Source: Brachycybe producta
Taxonomy: Eukaryota > Arthropoda > Diplopoda > Playtdesmida > Andrognathidae
Assembly: GCA_036925085.1 (NCBI GenBank)
Contig: JAUPFP010000080.1
Location: 558,001 to 622,000 of the forward strand
Direction: 5' to 3'
Length of the DNA stretch: 64,000 nucleotides
Shown here: positions 1-12,780 of the stretch, piece after piece
Layout: each line of letters begins with the position of its first letter
How positions within the stretch are numbered: the stretch's first letter is position 1
Made by a program: the position numbers and the translations under genes
The notes under the pieces: model-generated
The model's database searches: none
The model's input: the letters and a program-made list of their open reading frames with translations, nothing else
What the model was told of the DNA's origin: nothing

Positions 1-44
1 CCTTGTTCAAAGTCTGTTAGCTATTAATAATACGCTAAATATAT

Positions 45-768
45 ACTAGCGTTAGCCCATTAGAATTTTTCATTGTGCATTGCCGTCCATCGTTTTATAT
101 AGGAAAGTGATGGCAAGTGAGAACTACGGTGCCCCTTATAGGACGTGGAAAAAAATAAATTGAAAGAATGCTGCTCCAATATGGTGACATAGTATCTCAA
201 TATTTTGAATTACTATCTCAATTTATGGACTTAATATCTCAATTTATGGAATTAATATCTCAATTTATGGACTTAGTATCTCAATATATTGAGATACTAT
301 CTTATTTTATTGACTTAGTATCTCAATATACTGACTTAGGTTTAGTTAGTTTAGGTGATGTTAGGTTAGGTATACCTAACCAAACCAAACCTAACATAAC
401 CTCAACCAAACCTGAAGTCAATATATTGAGATACTAAGTCAATATATTTAGTATCTCGATATATTGACTTAGGTTAGGTTTGGTAACTATCAGAGTATTG
501 ATAGTATCTCAATATATTGACATAGTACATCAATATATTGAGACCTGAGTGCAAAAAAACGCCAAATTAATTTTATTTTATTAATTTTAATTTAATTTTG
601 TTAATTTTCTCCAACTTCCTAGGGCCCCTAAGTGAACGTCTCATCGACAGTTTCCATTGGTGATCAATAGATGGCGCTGCTAACGCAAATCTGCAATCAC
701 TTTCCTATATAAAACGATGGACGGCAATGCGCATGCACAATGAAAATTTCTAATGGGCTAACGCTAGT
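45..768. repeat. Foldback element L with internal tandem repeats
   Basis: The left end (from 45, ACTAGCGTTAGCCC) is matched in reverse complement by the right end (to 768). The arms extend for roughly 75 bp and include the shared block around CCGTCCATCGTTTTATAT. Inside, 185-345 holds tandem units of about 24 bp built on CTCAATTTATGGACTTA, with a partly mirrored set at 415-545. Flanks are similar A/T-rich words, so the target-site duplication is unclear. The open frame through the tandem units is low-complexity and not a gene. Confidence 0.8.
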
Positions 769-810
769 AAATATAGTAATAAATATTGTAATGACATATA
801 CAACTATATA

Positions 811-1013
811 CCTGCCTCATCCTAAAAAGAAGCTTGTGACGTCATAGGAATTGACCAAAAAAAATTAGGATTGTGTCATTTACGTTTTCAACAGTTTAAA
901 CAAAAAAATGGTTGAATTCTTGTGTTACCTCTTTTTTATATAAAACAAAATGACACAATCCTAAATTTTTGGTCAATCAAGTCAAAACAAGCTTCTTCTT
1001 AGGATGAGGTGAT
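811..1013. repeat. Inverted-repeat element, family B copy 1
   Basis: The termini (TGCCTCATCCTAA... and ...TTAGGATGAGG) are inverted repeats. They continue inward through AAGCTTGTGACGTCA on the left and a decayed match on the right. It is a short non-coding MITE-like element. Related copies lie at 3084-3317 and 14214-14843. Confidence 0.75.
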
Positions 1014-1022
1014 ATAGGTGTA

Positions 1023-1229
1023 CAGGCAGTTAGAAATAGGTGAAAACTTTAGTTGGCTCCGCCCTTGTTATGACGACTGGCAACTTCTAATTGGCTGGTT
1101 ATGTAGTCTGATGTTGAAAAGGGTGGAGCATGTGACGTCAGACTTCATAACCAGCTAATTAGAAGTTGCCAGTCGTCATAACAAAGGTGGAGCCAACTGA
1201 AGTTTTCACCTATTTCTAACTACCTGTCC
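1023..1229. repeat. MITE family A copy 1
   Basis: The element is about 205 bp with long terminal inverted repeats starting ACAGGCAGTTAGAAAT and ending in its complement. A second pair of inverted blocks (GGCTCCGCCCTTGTTATGACG) lies inside, with a central TGACGTCA. The flanks share ATAGGTGT, a likely decayed target-site duplication. There is no coding potential. Confidence 0.85.
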
Positions 1230-3083
1230 ATAGGTGTAACTCATCATGCTAGATAAACTTCAGTTGGTATCATTGGCATACTGTAGAGCTGAGCAAAGCT
1301 TTGTCAGCCTTGAGAACATTTGCTAGCTAGCTGCAGCGAACTGGGCACTGTTAGATGGCATCATCGTTATTACTACTATATTAGCAATCTTCGTGTTAAG
1401 TAGACATGGTTATTCAAAGCCAATTACAAAAATAAGTGCTAGAAGTTAGAACTGATGCATTTTCATAGTCTTTCTTGATGTCTAAACTTTAGCTAAATGA
1501 CAATCATGATTGGGATTTAATATAATTTTCTCTACCGAACTGATTGCAGGGTGTACTGAGTTGAATTGAATTACTGAGAAAGATCCTGTTCAGCTGAGTA
1601 CGAATATACAAAATTATTTTAGTAGAAACGCGTCAAAAACGCGTCAAAAAAACGCATGCAAAAGGTAAAATTTACATAGACGTTTTATGGCATTTTTAAA
1701 TTGTTAAATTAGGCTTTAAAAAATGCCATAAACCTCTAAGTAAATTTGAAATTTTTGTTATGTGGGTGTTGGGTATTTCAGACTGATGTACAATGTTCAA
1801 CAAGATTTTTCCAACGACTTATAGTTTATTTTAAATTTGTGAGGGGGGGGGGGGCACCTATACTAGGATTATTCCGAACTGTTGTAAGGGAAACCCTCGA
1901 GAAAAAAAAATTCTGAGCAAAAAACCTCAGATGAAAGAAACCGTCTCCTTTTTCTATTTAAAAAAAAAAAAACTGAATAAATGTGAGTGACCGCCAAGTT
2001 TCATTCTAAAATTGAGGGCAACCATATATATATACTGTATATCCCCATATGTCCTTATAAGTTATAACTGTATTATACTGTAACTTCCCTATCTCAAAAC
2101 ATTGTTCAGTCACTTCAGTACACTTGAAGGAAACTTGGAAGGTAAGATAGAAAATATGGGAAAGAAGAAGAAGAAGGAGGAGGAGTGTCTCTTGTCTTAA
2201 TAATAAGAAAGGCCATTGCCATTTTTAAGTCAATTGCAAGAATGGAAGAAAGTAGAACAAGAGATGTATAACCCCTAAATTGCAATAAAACGTCATGTAT
2301 TTCGCCTTCTCTTTTGAGGGACAAAGAAGAAGAAAAAAACATTTTGTCAATAACATATATGTAACAAAAATGGCTCCATCCCCTCCTCTTTTTTTTACCT
2401 ACACACACAAAAGAGTAAGATACCGTTCATTGCCCACTTTTTTTAACTTCTCAAGTCGGTTATTGGCCCAGAAATACGACATCTTGTACTAGAGACACAT
2501 TCTAGTGAACTTTGAGGGTGAACCAAATTTTTGATCAACAAACATACTAACATATTGGACATGTGTCGTTGACAACAAACAAAATTACCTACCAATTTTT
2601 AAGTCACACTATGCTACTGTACTCATTATAAGAATATAATAGCTTCAAGCTCCAACCCAGGGCTAAGAAAATTTGTTTCTCATGAATATTAAGTAACACA
2701 CCTGTTAACACCAAATTTTTTGTGTACTTTTTTTTTCTCTTGTCATCTTCAATGTCAAGTTTCTTGCTGTTCAAATAGGTAAAAATAAGAAAAAATCTAT
2801 GCACAATAAAATACATTACATTCCAATTTTCCATTGTTTTCTAATCGATTGAAATTTACAATGTTGCAGCCTACACACAATTACAATAATATTGAATTTT
2901 TTCTTCGTTTTTCCTATTCGCGTTTTTTTTTTGAGTGGACAATGCCAATAACGTAGAAGTAGCAATAGTTACAGAAATAGCTAGTAGTTAGATCAATCGA
3001 CTCATTGAATTTTATCACACACATAATATCAAATGAATTCTAATTTGAATATAATAGCAGATCATCAAACTCACTTGTATACA
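1230..3083. other. No gene recognised
   Basis: This is AT-rich DNA with homopolymer runs, a G-tract near 1842 and GA-rich stretches near 2165. Short open frames on both strands have no codon bias or recognisable domain. I see no convincing exon. Confidence 0.5.
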
Positions 3084-3317
3084 TGCCTCACAGTAAGATG
3101 AAGCTTGTGACGTCAGAAAAAAAAGGGGGGGGGGGGGGTTTGACGAAAAAAGGGATTAAAAAGAGATATAATAAAATAATAGCAGCAACCCTTTTGTTTA
3201 AACTTTTGAAAACGTTTAATATTATTCCTTTTCTAACAGACTAAATGACATAATCCTAACGTCAACTTTTTACGTCAACCTCTTTGACGTCACAAGCTTC
3301 ATCTTAATAGTGATGCA
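3084..3317. repeat. Inverted-repeat element, family B copy 2
   Basis: The left end (TGCCTCACAGTAAGATGAAG) and right end (CTTCATCTTAATAGTGATGCA) are inverted repeats, each followed inward by the CTTGTGACGTCA block. The internal sequence is non-coding and includes a G-tract near 3125. Confidence 0.75.
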
Positions 3318-3355
3318 ACTATACTGTTCCCTATTTTGATTTCTTTTATATTAAA

Positions 3356-3925
3356 CTAGTGGGGTAACCCGTCATAAATGACGGGAGCAAAATTCACAGG
3401 CAATTGTGCCCAGCATTAGAATTACTTTTCCTCCGCCCTTTTATGACGTCAGGCCAAGTAACAAACCAATTAGAAATCGATGACGTTCATAAAAGGGCTG
3501 AGCAAAAGAAATTCTAATGCTGGGCACAATTGCCTGTGATAAACTGTAGTTTAATTTTGCTACTATTATCCCCTCCCCTTTTTATATTTGAAAGAGAAAA
3601 TGAGCTTTTCATTTTCTCTGGTGTGCGCATGCGCGTCGTTTGTTCCTTTCTTACTCCTTTCATTTCAATTTCAGTCACCCCCTCCCACTTTTTCACACTC
3701 CACATTTCTCTCTCCCCCTCTACACTTTCCAACCTTTTCCCCCTCTCCAATTTAATATCATGGGGTTCTTGGATGGGGAGTGTGCAACATATAGTTGACC
3801 TTGACAAGAAAAAAAAGCGGTTCATTTATTTAAATTTATATAAATTCCAACGTGGTCTTTGTACAGCGTTAGATCACAGACAATAGGAAACACAGAAAGA
3901 CGGGGCTTAATATATATATAATTTT
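3356..3925 (-). mobile_element. Helitron/HINE-like element, family C copy 1
   Basis: Read on the minus strand, the element ends in a hairpin (8-bp arms CCCGTCAT/ATGACGGG at 3385-3368) followed by TTACCCCACTAG and a flanking T. A 3' hairpin just before CTRR is the hallmark of Helitron-type elements. The other end runs into an AT microsatellite near 3910. An inner palindromic element at 3396-3537, then a long pyrimidine tract, complete the body. Similar copies lie at 22130-22706 and 44673-45103. No replicase/helicase coding sequence is visible, so it is non-autonomous. Assignment to Helitrons is inference from the terminus. Confidence 0.6.
3396..3537. repeat. Palindromic element nested in family C
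   Basis: The arms ACAGGCAATTGTGCCCAGC and its complement enclose a CCGCCCTTTTATGACG block resembling the core of family A. The same insert is present in the 22.5-kb copy and missing from the 44.7-kb copy, where the sequence joins directly after ACAGGCAATTGTG. Confidence 0.7.
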
Positions 3926-4031
3926 TTTAACAACACTCAAAATTTGTTATGGAATGTCTTTTCACTAAAGCCTTGCACAGACTATGCAATAATCGCCGTA
4001 CACACGTATACACAGCGACATGACAATATCT

Positions 4032-4277
4032 TCATCGGACACAAGCGACTTTTATCTGGATACATGTGGCCAAGTAATGTTGCATGTCCAAACCGAATTC
4101 AGTAGTATTGCTGTTGACATGAAATAGGCTACTGAAAAATCCATCGCAATCCATTGCAGAACTGAACAACAGACTGTTCAGTTCTGAAATGGACTCGGTG
4201 ATTGCAGGTGGTGTTAAGGCTGCATTTGTATTCACTTCAAGGTACTGACTGAGTGATGTTTTTCATTTGAAGTGGGA
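4032..4277 (-). pseudogene. Possible decayed coding fragment
   Basis: The minus strand carries a frame of about 80 codons ending in TGA at 4034-4032. Its composition looks protein-like (for example ITESISELNSLLFSS, then GLDMQHYLATCIQIK). The same frame continues on both sides beyond single stop codons, which suggests a broken frame rather than a clean exon. An AG acceptor in the phase used by the exon at 6020-6142 exists near 4228, so it could instead be a terminal exon of that gene. I recognise no family. Confidence 0.25.
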
Positions 4278-4469
4278 AACCAAGAGAAACGAGCAACACT
4301 CTTTGATGTCAATCCGCCGGATATTCGGGGGGGGGGGGCTTTGTATGAAAATGTTTCCAGCGATTATCTCGCTCGATCTGTACAAGGTTAAAGCCGAGTA
4401 CACATTACAATAAAATCAACCCCAACTGCTGAGACTGATGTTAAAATGTTGCAAAAAACACATCCACAC

Positions 4470-4674
4470 ACAGGCAATTAAAAAACGAGGTAAACAGAAG
4501 TTGGCTCCGCCCTTTTTATGACGACCGGCCACTTCTAATTGGTTGGTTATGTAGTCTGACGTCACATGCTCCGCATTTTCAACATCGAACCACACAACAA
4601 ACCAATTAGAAGTTGCCGTTTGTCATAAAAAGGGCGGAGCCAACTTCTGTTCATCCCGTTTTCTAATTGTCTGT
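4470..4674. repeat. MITE family A copy 2, 9-bp target-site duplication
   Basis: The element begins ACAGGCAATT and ends in TTGTCTGT. It is flanked on both sides by CATCCACAC, a perfect 9-bp target-site duplication. The inner inverted blocks with CTCCGCCC and TGACGTCA match the family consensus. Confidence 0.9.
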
Positions 4675-4768
4675 CATCCACACCTCTTAGAACGATTCAA
4701 TTGGTGCTTGACAACTACGGAGCACTCGTGCAGTTGTGGCGCCTAAATTTCCCTAAAATTAGAACAAC

Positions 4769-6019
<1,251 letters not shown>

Positions 6020-6142
6020 CAGCTGAAGAAAATCCATGCCATTCTCCGGAAACATTGTTGTGTCCATCAAACTTTTGTAAAGATAGATGACCACCGTAAT
6101 TTCTTGCACCAGGAAACGGAACAGAATGAGAATATTTCAAAC
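6020..6142 (-). CDS. Internal exon of an unrecognised gene (gene X)
   Basis: The exon is 123 bp, phase 1 to phase 1, encoding 41 residues. It contains KYSHSVPFPGARNYGGHL then QKFDGHNNVSGEWHGFSSA. The frame is open, codon choice is balanced, and the donor is strong (GCTG|GTAAGAG). The acceptor AG follows a T-rich stretch. Phase 1 at both ends matches the phase-1 donors at 26651 and 19349 on the same strand, so it probably belongs to the gene starting there. I recognise no domain. Later exons should lie below 6020 and probably outside the window. Confidence 0.6.
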
Positions 6143-6280
6143 CTTTTTTTTTTGAAAAAACAAAAAAACAAAATAATAAGAAATATATTAGTATTTATTT
6201 ATTTTTAGAAAAATATGTGGAGAAAACAGAAAAAAGCTTCTAGAAGAATTTATTTAAGTGCTTAAACTTGTAAACAACAA

Positions 6281-6572
6281 CCTTCGAACTTTGGGTAATC
6301 TATTTTTCAGGTGCAAAAATAAGAGAAATTTTGAAAGTATTTTAGAAACTAGAAAGGTGATTTTCATGTTGATATCTTTTAAAATAATCTTTTATGTCAA
6401 ATTTGAAAATAACTCAACTTTAATTTTTGTTTTATATTTAATTAATTAATTTTTGTTTATAAAAAGTTTATTTTGAAAGATGTCAACATGAAAATACCAT
6501 TAATCAGAGCTCTCTACTGTTCTAGTTTCTAACACACTATCAATTTCTCCAAGAGTTCGAAACAGCTAATAA
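6281..6572. repeat. Family D element, copy 2
   Basis: The left half (TTTCAGGTGCAAAAATAAGAG, AGAAACTAGAAAGGT) and right half (GATGTCAACATGAAAATACC, TTCTAGTTTCTAACACACT) form the usual inverted arrangement. A (CA)n tract at 6582-6602 follows. Confidence 0.75.
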
Positions 6573-6815
6573 CAAGGTCCCACACACACACACACACACA
6601 CATGCAGAAAAAAAAATTTCCATTGAAAATAAAATTTATTTAATTAGAATAATTCTGTGAGATACATTTTTGGCTGAAAGTGTGTTGAAAAATAAACTGA
6701 AATTGTTTTAACTTTTTTTCTATTCCAATATCTACTTCAAGGAATTAGATTTTTTCAACTAATAGGAAGACATTTATAATCAGAAGTGCCATTTCGTGTG
6801 TTTTATGTGTGAAAA

Positions 6816-7230
6816 CTAGGGATGGGACATTCGAACCCGCGAATCTTGAAAAATATTCGAGTTTCGAAAACTCGAATCTTCGCGCTTTTTTCGTCTTTCG
6901 AATCCTAACCTTTAAAAAAAACTGTTAAAAACTTTTGTAAAATTAGTTTTAACTCCTTTGACGTCCAATAGAAGCGTTCACTAACAAAAAAAAACCGGCG
7001 ATTGTTGCAATTTCGGTGGTATCCGGATCACCAATGGATCACTTTGTGGCGACCCTGAGTGCCACACTTGTTTTTTGTTATTAATAATTTAAAATTTAAT
7101 ATTATTTTATTTATTTGTATCTTCTTAATGAATAATATAGGATTCTTATATGAAGGATTCGAAAGATTCGGGAGATTCGAGAACCTTTTAGGATTCGGAT
7201 TCGAGAAAATTTAGGATTCGTCTCACCTCC
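6816..7230. repeat. Repeat family I copy 1 (hAT-like ends)
   Basis: It begins CTAGGGATGGGACATTCGAA and ends GATTCGTCTCACCTCC, giving short inverted ends of the GGGATGGGAC type. The middle (TTTCGGTGGTATCCGGATCACC) is shared with 45328-45656. It is rich in TTCGAA/GATTCG words. Superfamily assignment is tentative. Confidence 0.65.
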
Positions 7231-7668
7231 AGTTTAAACCCTTGTACATGTATGTATGTATGTATGCAAAGAAACAGAGAAATTTAACTGAAACTTTATT
7301 ATTTTAACTTTATTTTACACTTTTTAAATTAGAAGAGATTTTTGCACAAACAGACTCGTATTTCTGGTCATTTTCACCATACGGTTATTCGACAATTCGA
7401 ATATGCTTCCAGAGGATACTGTGTGCATCATGAGGAATGTTATGATTTGTAGAATTCTTATGGGTACTATTGAACAAAACATACATAAAGATGCTACAAT
7501 TGAACTTATATTTAAATGGAGGGGGACTTGTATTGCAGGGAATAACTGTTTTTATTTTGAAAATTGCATTTCTATGCTAATTTTGGACTAAATGGTCGCT
7601 CTGCCACATACTCTCTGAGCTGCTTGCAGAGTATTCAAATTCAAATTATGCTGAATTTCTATTTCTAA

Positions 7669-8058
7669 AGCCTGAAACACACACGCGGAATTCCGCCAAG
7701 GAAAAAGAAAATAGGAATAGGAAAAGGAAAAAAAAAATCATTTTCTTTTTTCTGTATGTCTGTTGTTCACACATAGAAACAGAAAAAGTAATGAGGAAAG
7801 TTGTGGGCACCCTCTATTGAGCAAGAAAAGAAACATTATATTTAGATCTAGTGCCAAAATGGATTCCAATTTGCTTTTTTGTCATGTCACGACATGCTTC
7901 TTTCTGATTGGTGGGAATTTGAACGGAATATTTTGAGAACGGAAAAAGTTGAGCTTTTTGTTCAACTCATTTTTAATGAATTTTCCGTTCACTTTTTATG
8001 GAAAATTGTCTCATTCTGTTATTATTTTCTGAGCGGAATTCCGCGTGTGTTCCAGGCT
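7669..8058. repeat. Harbinger-like MITE (family J), TAA duplication
   Basis: The terminal inverted repeats are about 26 bp: AGCCTGAAACACACACGCGG on the left and the complement of AGCCTGGAACACACGCGG on the right, both running into AATTCCGC. TAA flanks both ends, the 3-bp duplication expected for PIF/Harbinger elements. The interior has no transposase. Confidence 0.8.
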
Positions 8059-8795
8059 TAATCCTGTTTTCTGTTTGTTTTTCTGAGTTTTTGAGATCTC
8101 GCGGTCTTAATCACACATCATAGAAACAAGTTTCAATTGAATGTACAAGTAGATGCAGGGCGTGCTGGGGGCGACCCCAGTACAGTCCTTAAATATCTTG
8201 CATATGTATGATTATAGTTTCATAAGTTACAAGTATGTTACGAATCACAATCAATTTTGCAATCGGAATTTTTTAAAAAATAACACATTTAATAGATTAT
8301 ATATAATGAGAAAATCAAAATGATGAAAGTCAAAAGCAACAGGAGAATTAATAATAATACTAATTACAATTGTACACACACAATCATGATGAGACGATGA
8401 CCAAACTCATCGTTTAGATATTTCAAAACTCATCATCAGAAATAAAGAACAAAAATGGTGACACGACTAGTTACTACCAGCGCAAAATAATATGCAATTC
8501 TGCCAATTCAGAATTTCCGATCACTTAAATTCAATTATAATATGTTGTAAATTCGTATTGAACAAATGTGTTTAATTATGTTTTACAAACGGTGGGTTCT
8601 CAAACTTTTGTTTTGCTCACGGCACAGTAATTTTTGCCTGAAGAAATCGCAGCACGCTCAGCATATAACTCACGGAAACACTAGTGTACTGATTCCATAC
8701 CCTTTGGAAACCACTGGTTTAGTGCGTACTTTTGTAATAGCAAAGTTTTGTTTCCAGTAAAGTGAAAATTTATTTAAAATATTAAATTATATTAA

Positions 8796-9549
8796 GAGGC
8801 AACATCACAAAATGACTTTCAAAAATGTCCACAAAGAGCGCTAGCATCGTTTTTATATTGAGCCCATAGACCCGATGTTAAAGAAAAAACATTAATTTTT
8901 AAAACACGCAACAATGGCGGCAAAATGTTTATTTTGCATATTTAAAGTTGTCCAATTTTAAGTTTTAAAAGTGCAATGTGCACCTTAAATATATGCTGAT
9001 CTCGCGAGTGATAGAATAACAAAAAAATGGTGTTTTTCTAACTCTTATGTTAAACTCCATTGAGTACACCCAAATCAGAAAAAACATCCATTAAAATGTT
9101 GGTAAAAAATATGTAAAAATAATTTTAAAAAATAACAATGAAGCCAACACATTGGCACACGTGCTGAGTTTTTTTTCTGGTTTTTAAAAATTATTTTTAG
9201 GTATTTTTACGTGCATTTTAAAGGATGTTTTTTGCTTACGAGCGCGTACTCAATTGAGTTTAACATAAGAGTTTGAAATTCGCGATTTTGAAATAGTTTT
9301 TTTAAAAATAGAACCGCACTTACCAATTTTTTGTCATTCTATCACTGGATCAGCATATATTTAAAGTGCACATAGCACTTTGAAAAATTAAAATTGGACA
9401 ACTTTAAATATGAAAAATAAATATATTGCTGCTGCGATTATTTTAAAATTTAACATTTTTCTTTAACATCGGGTCTATGGGCTCGATATAAAAAACGATG
9501 CTAGCGCTCTTTGCGGAGATTTTTCAAAGTAATTTTGCGATGTAGCCTC
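8796..9549. repeat. 754-bp foldback element flanked by TTAA (family H)
   Basis: The left arm starts GAGGCAACATCACAAAATGAC and the right arm ends in its near complement, TTTTGCGATGTAGCCTC. Shared blocks such as GCTAGCATCGTTTTTATAT and GTCCAATTTTAA show that the arms cover almost the whole element, leaving a short loop near 9150. TTAA lies directly outside both ends (8792-8795 and 9550-9553), as for piggyBac-type insertion. There is no coding content. Confidence 0.85.
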
Positions 9550-9668
9550 TTAACCCATATATTCAATATAAAATCCAAAATTTCGCGGCACACTTAGGTA
9601 AAACTCACGATCCACCCTTTAGAGAATTACTGGTTTACAGTGTAGTAGGCTACAATTTGGTACAATAT

Positions 9669-10660
9669 TTAAGATGGTTTTAAATCTCCCCTCGAAATCT
9701 AATTTTGTCTTTCAGAAGCAAAATTAAGAGAAACTTGAAAGTATTTAAAAAACTAGAAGGGTAGTTCAATCACTTATAGAGATTTTCACGTTCATAATAT
9801 TTTCTTTCAAAATAAGCTTTTTGTGTTAGTTTGAAAGCAGGGGTGTAGCTAGAGAACCGCAAGACCCGCAACTGGGGGGAGGGGGGCGCAGGAGGTTTGG
9901 GGGCGCAAAAAAACGAAATGAAAGCCAATGTATTTTCAAAAATAATTGAATAAATCGACTTTCATTTCGTTTATTGTGAATAGAAATTTTTTTAGGGGGT
10001 GCTATTTTGATGAACGGCGGAACGGTCCGAACAACGGTACGAACAGTCGGAAAAATAGTAGGAACAGTCCGAAGGTTTGGTTTAGTAAAATTAAGTTGTT
10101 GCAGGGGGTCTTGGGAGCGCAGATCCCGATTTTTTTTTAAGAAAAATTAGTCCATTGTTCCGACTGTTCTGTAATTTGTTCAATGGGAGGAACGGTCAGA
10201 AAAATGGACAAATTTGATTTAATAACTCTAGAAAATGGGGGCTGCGGCCCCAAAGACCCCCTGCAACAAGCTTCATTTTACTAAACCTAACCTTCCGACA
10301 GTTCCATCGTTCATCGAAATAGCACCCCCTCCCCAGTATGAGGGCTATGTGGAGGGGGAGGTAAAGGGAGCTTAAACAGTTTTAAGCGGCTCTGAGGGAG
10401 GGAGGGGGGCGCAACCAAGTCATAGCTACGCCACTGTTGGTGAAAGGGATCCCCCCCCCCGCTTTAATTAAGCAGATAATATTTTTTTTTTAATTTTTGT
10501 ATAAATTTATAAAAAGTTTATTTTGAAATAAACTAAATATGAAAATACTATTAAGTGTTTCACACCGTTCTAGTTCCTAACACACTTTCCGTTTTCTCCT
10601 TATTAAACTTAAAATAATCAGAGATCGGAAAAAAAAATCCGCTGTTCATAAAACAACTAA
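9669..10660. repeat. Family D element, copy 3, split by an insertion
   Basis: The left half (CTCGAAATCT...AGAAGGGTAGTTCAATCACTT) lies before 9838. The right half (AAACTAAATATGAAAATACT...TTCTAGTTCCTAACACACTTT) resumes after 10437. The sequence between is a different element. Confidence 0.75.
9838..10437. repeat. hAT-like element inserted in family D
   Basis: The ends CAGGGGTGTAGCTA and TAGCTACGCCACTG are inverted repeats of the CAGTGGCGTAGC type common in hAT elements. The interior contains a second inverted pair around CCCCCTGCAAC and GGAACGGTC. G-rich tracts adjoin both ends. The target-site duplication is imperfect. Confidence 0.65.
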
Positions 10661-11088
10661 AAAAATAACTAATATTCTAGAATTAACAAATTTTAATTTT
10701 GTCTAATCGAAAATCAGTAAAATTATTAATTATAAAAAATATATAAGTTATGGCGATGATGATGATGATGGCCTACTCTTGTCATGAGCAACTTTTTTCA
10801 TATTTTTTTAAAAAAAAAAACTTTTACGTTAACTAAAAACAATATTCTGGGGCGCCATTTACTAAAGAATGCAACAGGCCTTCAAGAATAAAAAATGTAT
10901 ATAATTATTATAATTTGTTTCGTAAAATGAAATATAAAGATTAACAACAACAACAACAACTAGCCTTTATCCTAATCAGCAAAATGAAGAGAGAAAAAAA
11001 AAACGAAATCTCGAGTAGTCATTTGAGTAACCTCAATTTTCAATTATTTCAAGAGAAAAATTAAGAAAATAAATCAAAAGATAAACAA

Positions 11089-11590
11089 TTTAAGATGGAT
11101 TTATATTATGAACAGCTGGTTTTATAACTCTGGTTATATTTTGCGTTTCATGAGCAACACTAAAAAGAAATTGAAAGTGTTAATAACTAGAACGGTTTTT
11201 GAGAATCACTTAATTACGGAGCCCCGTAAAGGACATGCGAGATTTTTGTTGAAATCTCGACATGTCGACTTTTAATTTCTTTTATTCGGCCATGTTAATT
11301 ATGCTATGTTGTGCGCACCATACTCTTAATAATTAAATTATTGCTGCTACAAGAGGGTGCGTGTCCTTTACAGGGCTCCGTACTCAATAGAAGCTTTATA
11401 TAGACAAAAAATTTTAAAAAATATTGTCTACTTAAAAAAGTTCAGTCATTTTCAAATTGACATAAAAAGCTTATTTTAAAATATATCAACATGAAAAATA
11501 CCCTGAGCTACCCCTTCTAGTTTCTTAAATACTATAAGGTAGAATAATCAGATTTCGAGGGGCGTTTACATTTTAAAACCCACCTTAAAC
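11089..11590. repeat. Family D element, copy 4, with nested element F
   Basis: Typical D halves surround an insertion at about 11214-11383. The insertion's ends TTACGGAGCCCCGTAAAGGACA and TGTCCTTTACAGGGCTCCGTA are inverted repeats. The ACAGGGCTC(C/T)GTA word recurs in family E and near 23230, suggesting related ends. Confidence 0.7.
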
Positions 11591-12437
11591 ATAGAAGGAA
11601 TGCGACAAACCTGAAGGGAAAAAATAATAATAATAATAAACAAACAAAATGGAATTTTCTTTCCCACAAATCAAAATAACAAAACTTTCCTTTTTCCTTT
11701 TTTACAAAATTGTTTTCTACCATTCAAAATATATCGTTTCCAATTCAAATGAGGTTGTCCTTCGTTTTCTTTCTAGAATAAATTATGGCAGCCATTTTGA
11801 AGAGAAAAAAAAAAAAAAAGCCAAACAAGTGTGTTTATCCTAAATTGTTTGTAATATGTGCTCCATTTCTGTTCTATTTCAAAACATGAGCAATTCATAC
11901 TCTTTACTGACTTGACCACTTACTTATTCGCCGATCGCCTCGTTTCAGAAATACTTCTTTCCCGTTCACTTTTTTCCCTTGTTTTTTTCTACTTTTGTAG
12001 GTGACATATTTTTTTGTTAAAATAAATGATTTTTTTTTTCCTATCGAATTTAGAACCCTAAAATTTTTTTTAATTCGATATATTCAATTTATTATATTAC
12101 AAGAAATAAATAATAATTGAAAAAAAAATTATGAATATAAAACGTGAATCTAAAAATAACTTAAATTTTTTTATTATAAGAGTTCCTATTTTAAAACGGT
12201 TTTATGACAAATAAGAACCGACCTGAGAGAAGAAAACTTGTTCAAGAAATTCATATCACGTACAAAAAAATTTAAAGGTGGTGTGTGTCCTATTTCGTAA
12301 TGTTACCATGGTTTAAAGACAAGAGTTAAATACAGGAGGATGGTTCACACATGCAGAAACAAATTCAATTGAAACAAGTAAATACAAAAAAAAAACTATG
12401 TTTTTCGGTGTAAGCTTTTTTTTTTAATACTAATACC
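11591..12437. other. No gene recognised
   Basis: This is very AT-rich sequence with homopolymer runs. The short frames on both strands are compositional. Confidence 0.5.
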
Positions 12438-12441
12438 TTAA

Positions 12442-12780
12442 GCCTCGTTTTCACGATGATAGTTTTCATAGAACTATCATCGTGCTAGACCACATGATAG
12501 TCACTATCATACTATCTCGTTCGACTAGATAGTTGATAGTACTGTCGCAATAGTAATAGTTGTTGAGTGACCACTTGTAGGGAAATTTGGCTTCTAAAGG
12601 GAGAAAGGCAACAGTGTTGTTGACTCAATAATATCCTGTGAAGTAGACGTGACACTGTCATGTGACAGAACTATCCCGTTACTTCAAGACATGTAGACAG
12701 TTGCTATCGTGAGAGTGAACTATCGCAACAACTTCATGACAGCTACTCTCGTGAAAGAACTATCACCGTGAAAACGAGGC
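12442..12780. repeat. 339-bp MITE flanked by TTAA (family G)
   Basis: The ends GCCTCGTTTTCACGATGATAG and CTATCACCGTGAAAACGAGGC are inverted repeats, and TTAA flanks both sides (12438-12441, 12781-12784). The interior has several more copies of the ACTATC/GATAGT word. It is non-coding. Confidence 0.85.

Noticed and set aside
168-437. An 89-codon frame
   Set aside because: It consists of the internal tandem repeats of the first foldback element.
3530-3886. Frames of 103-118 codons on both strands
   Set aside because: They lie wholly in a family C element and recur in its other copies as compositional frames.
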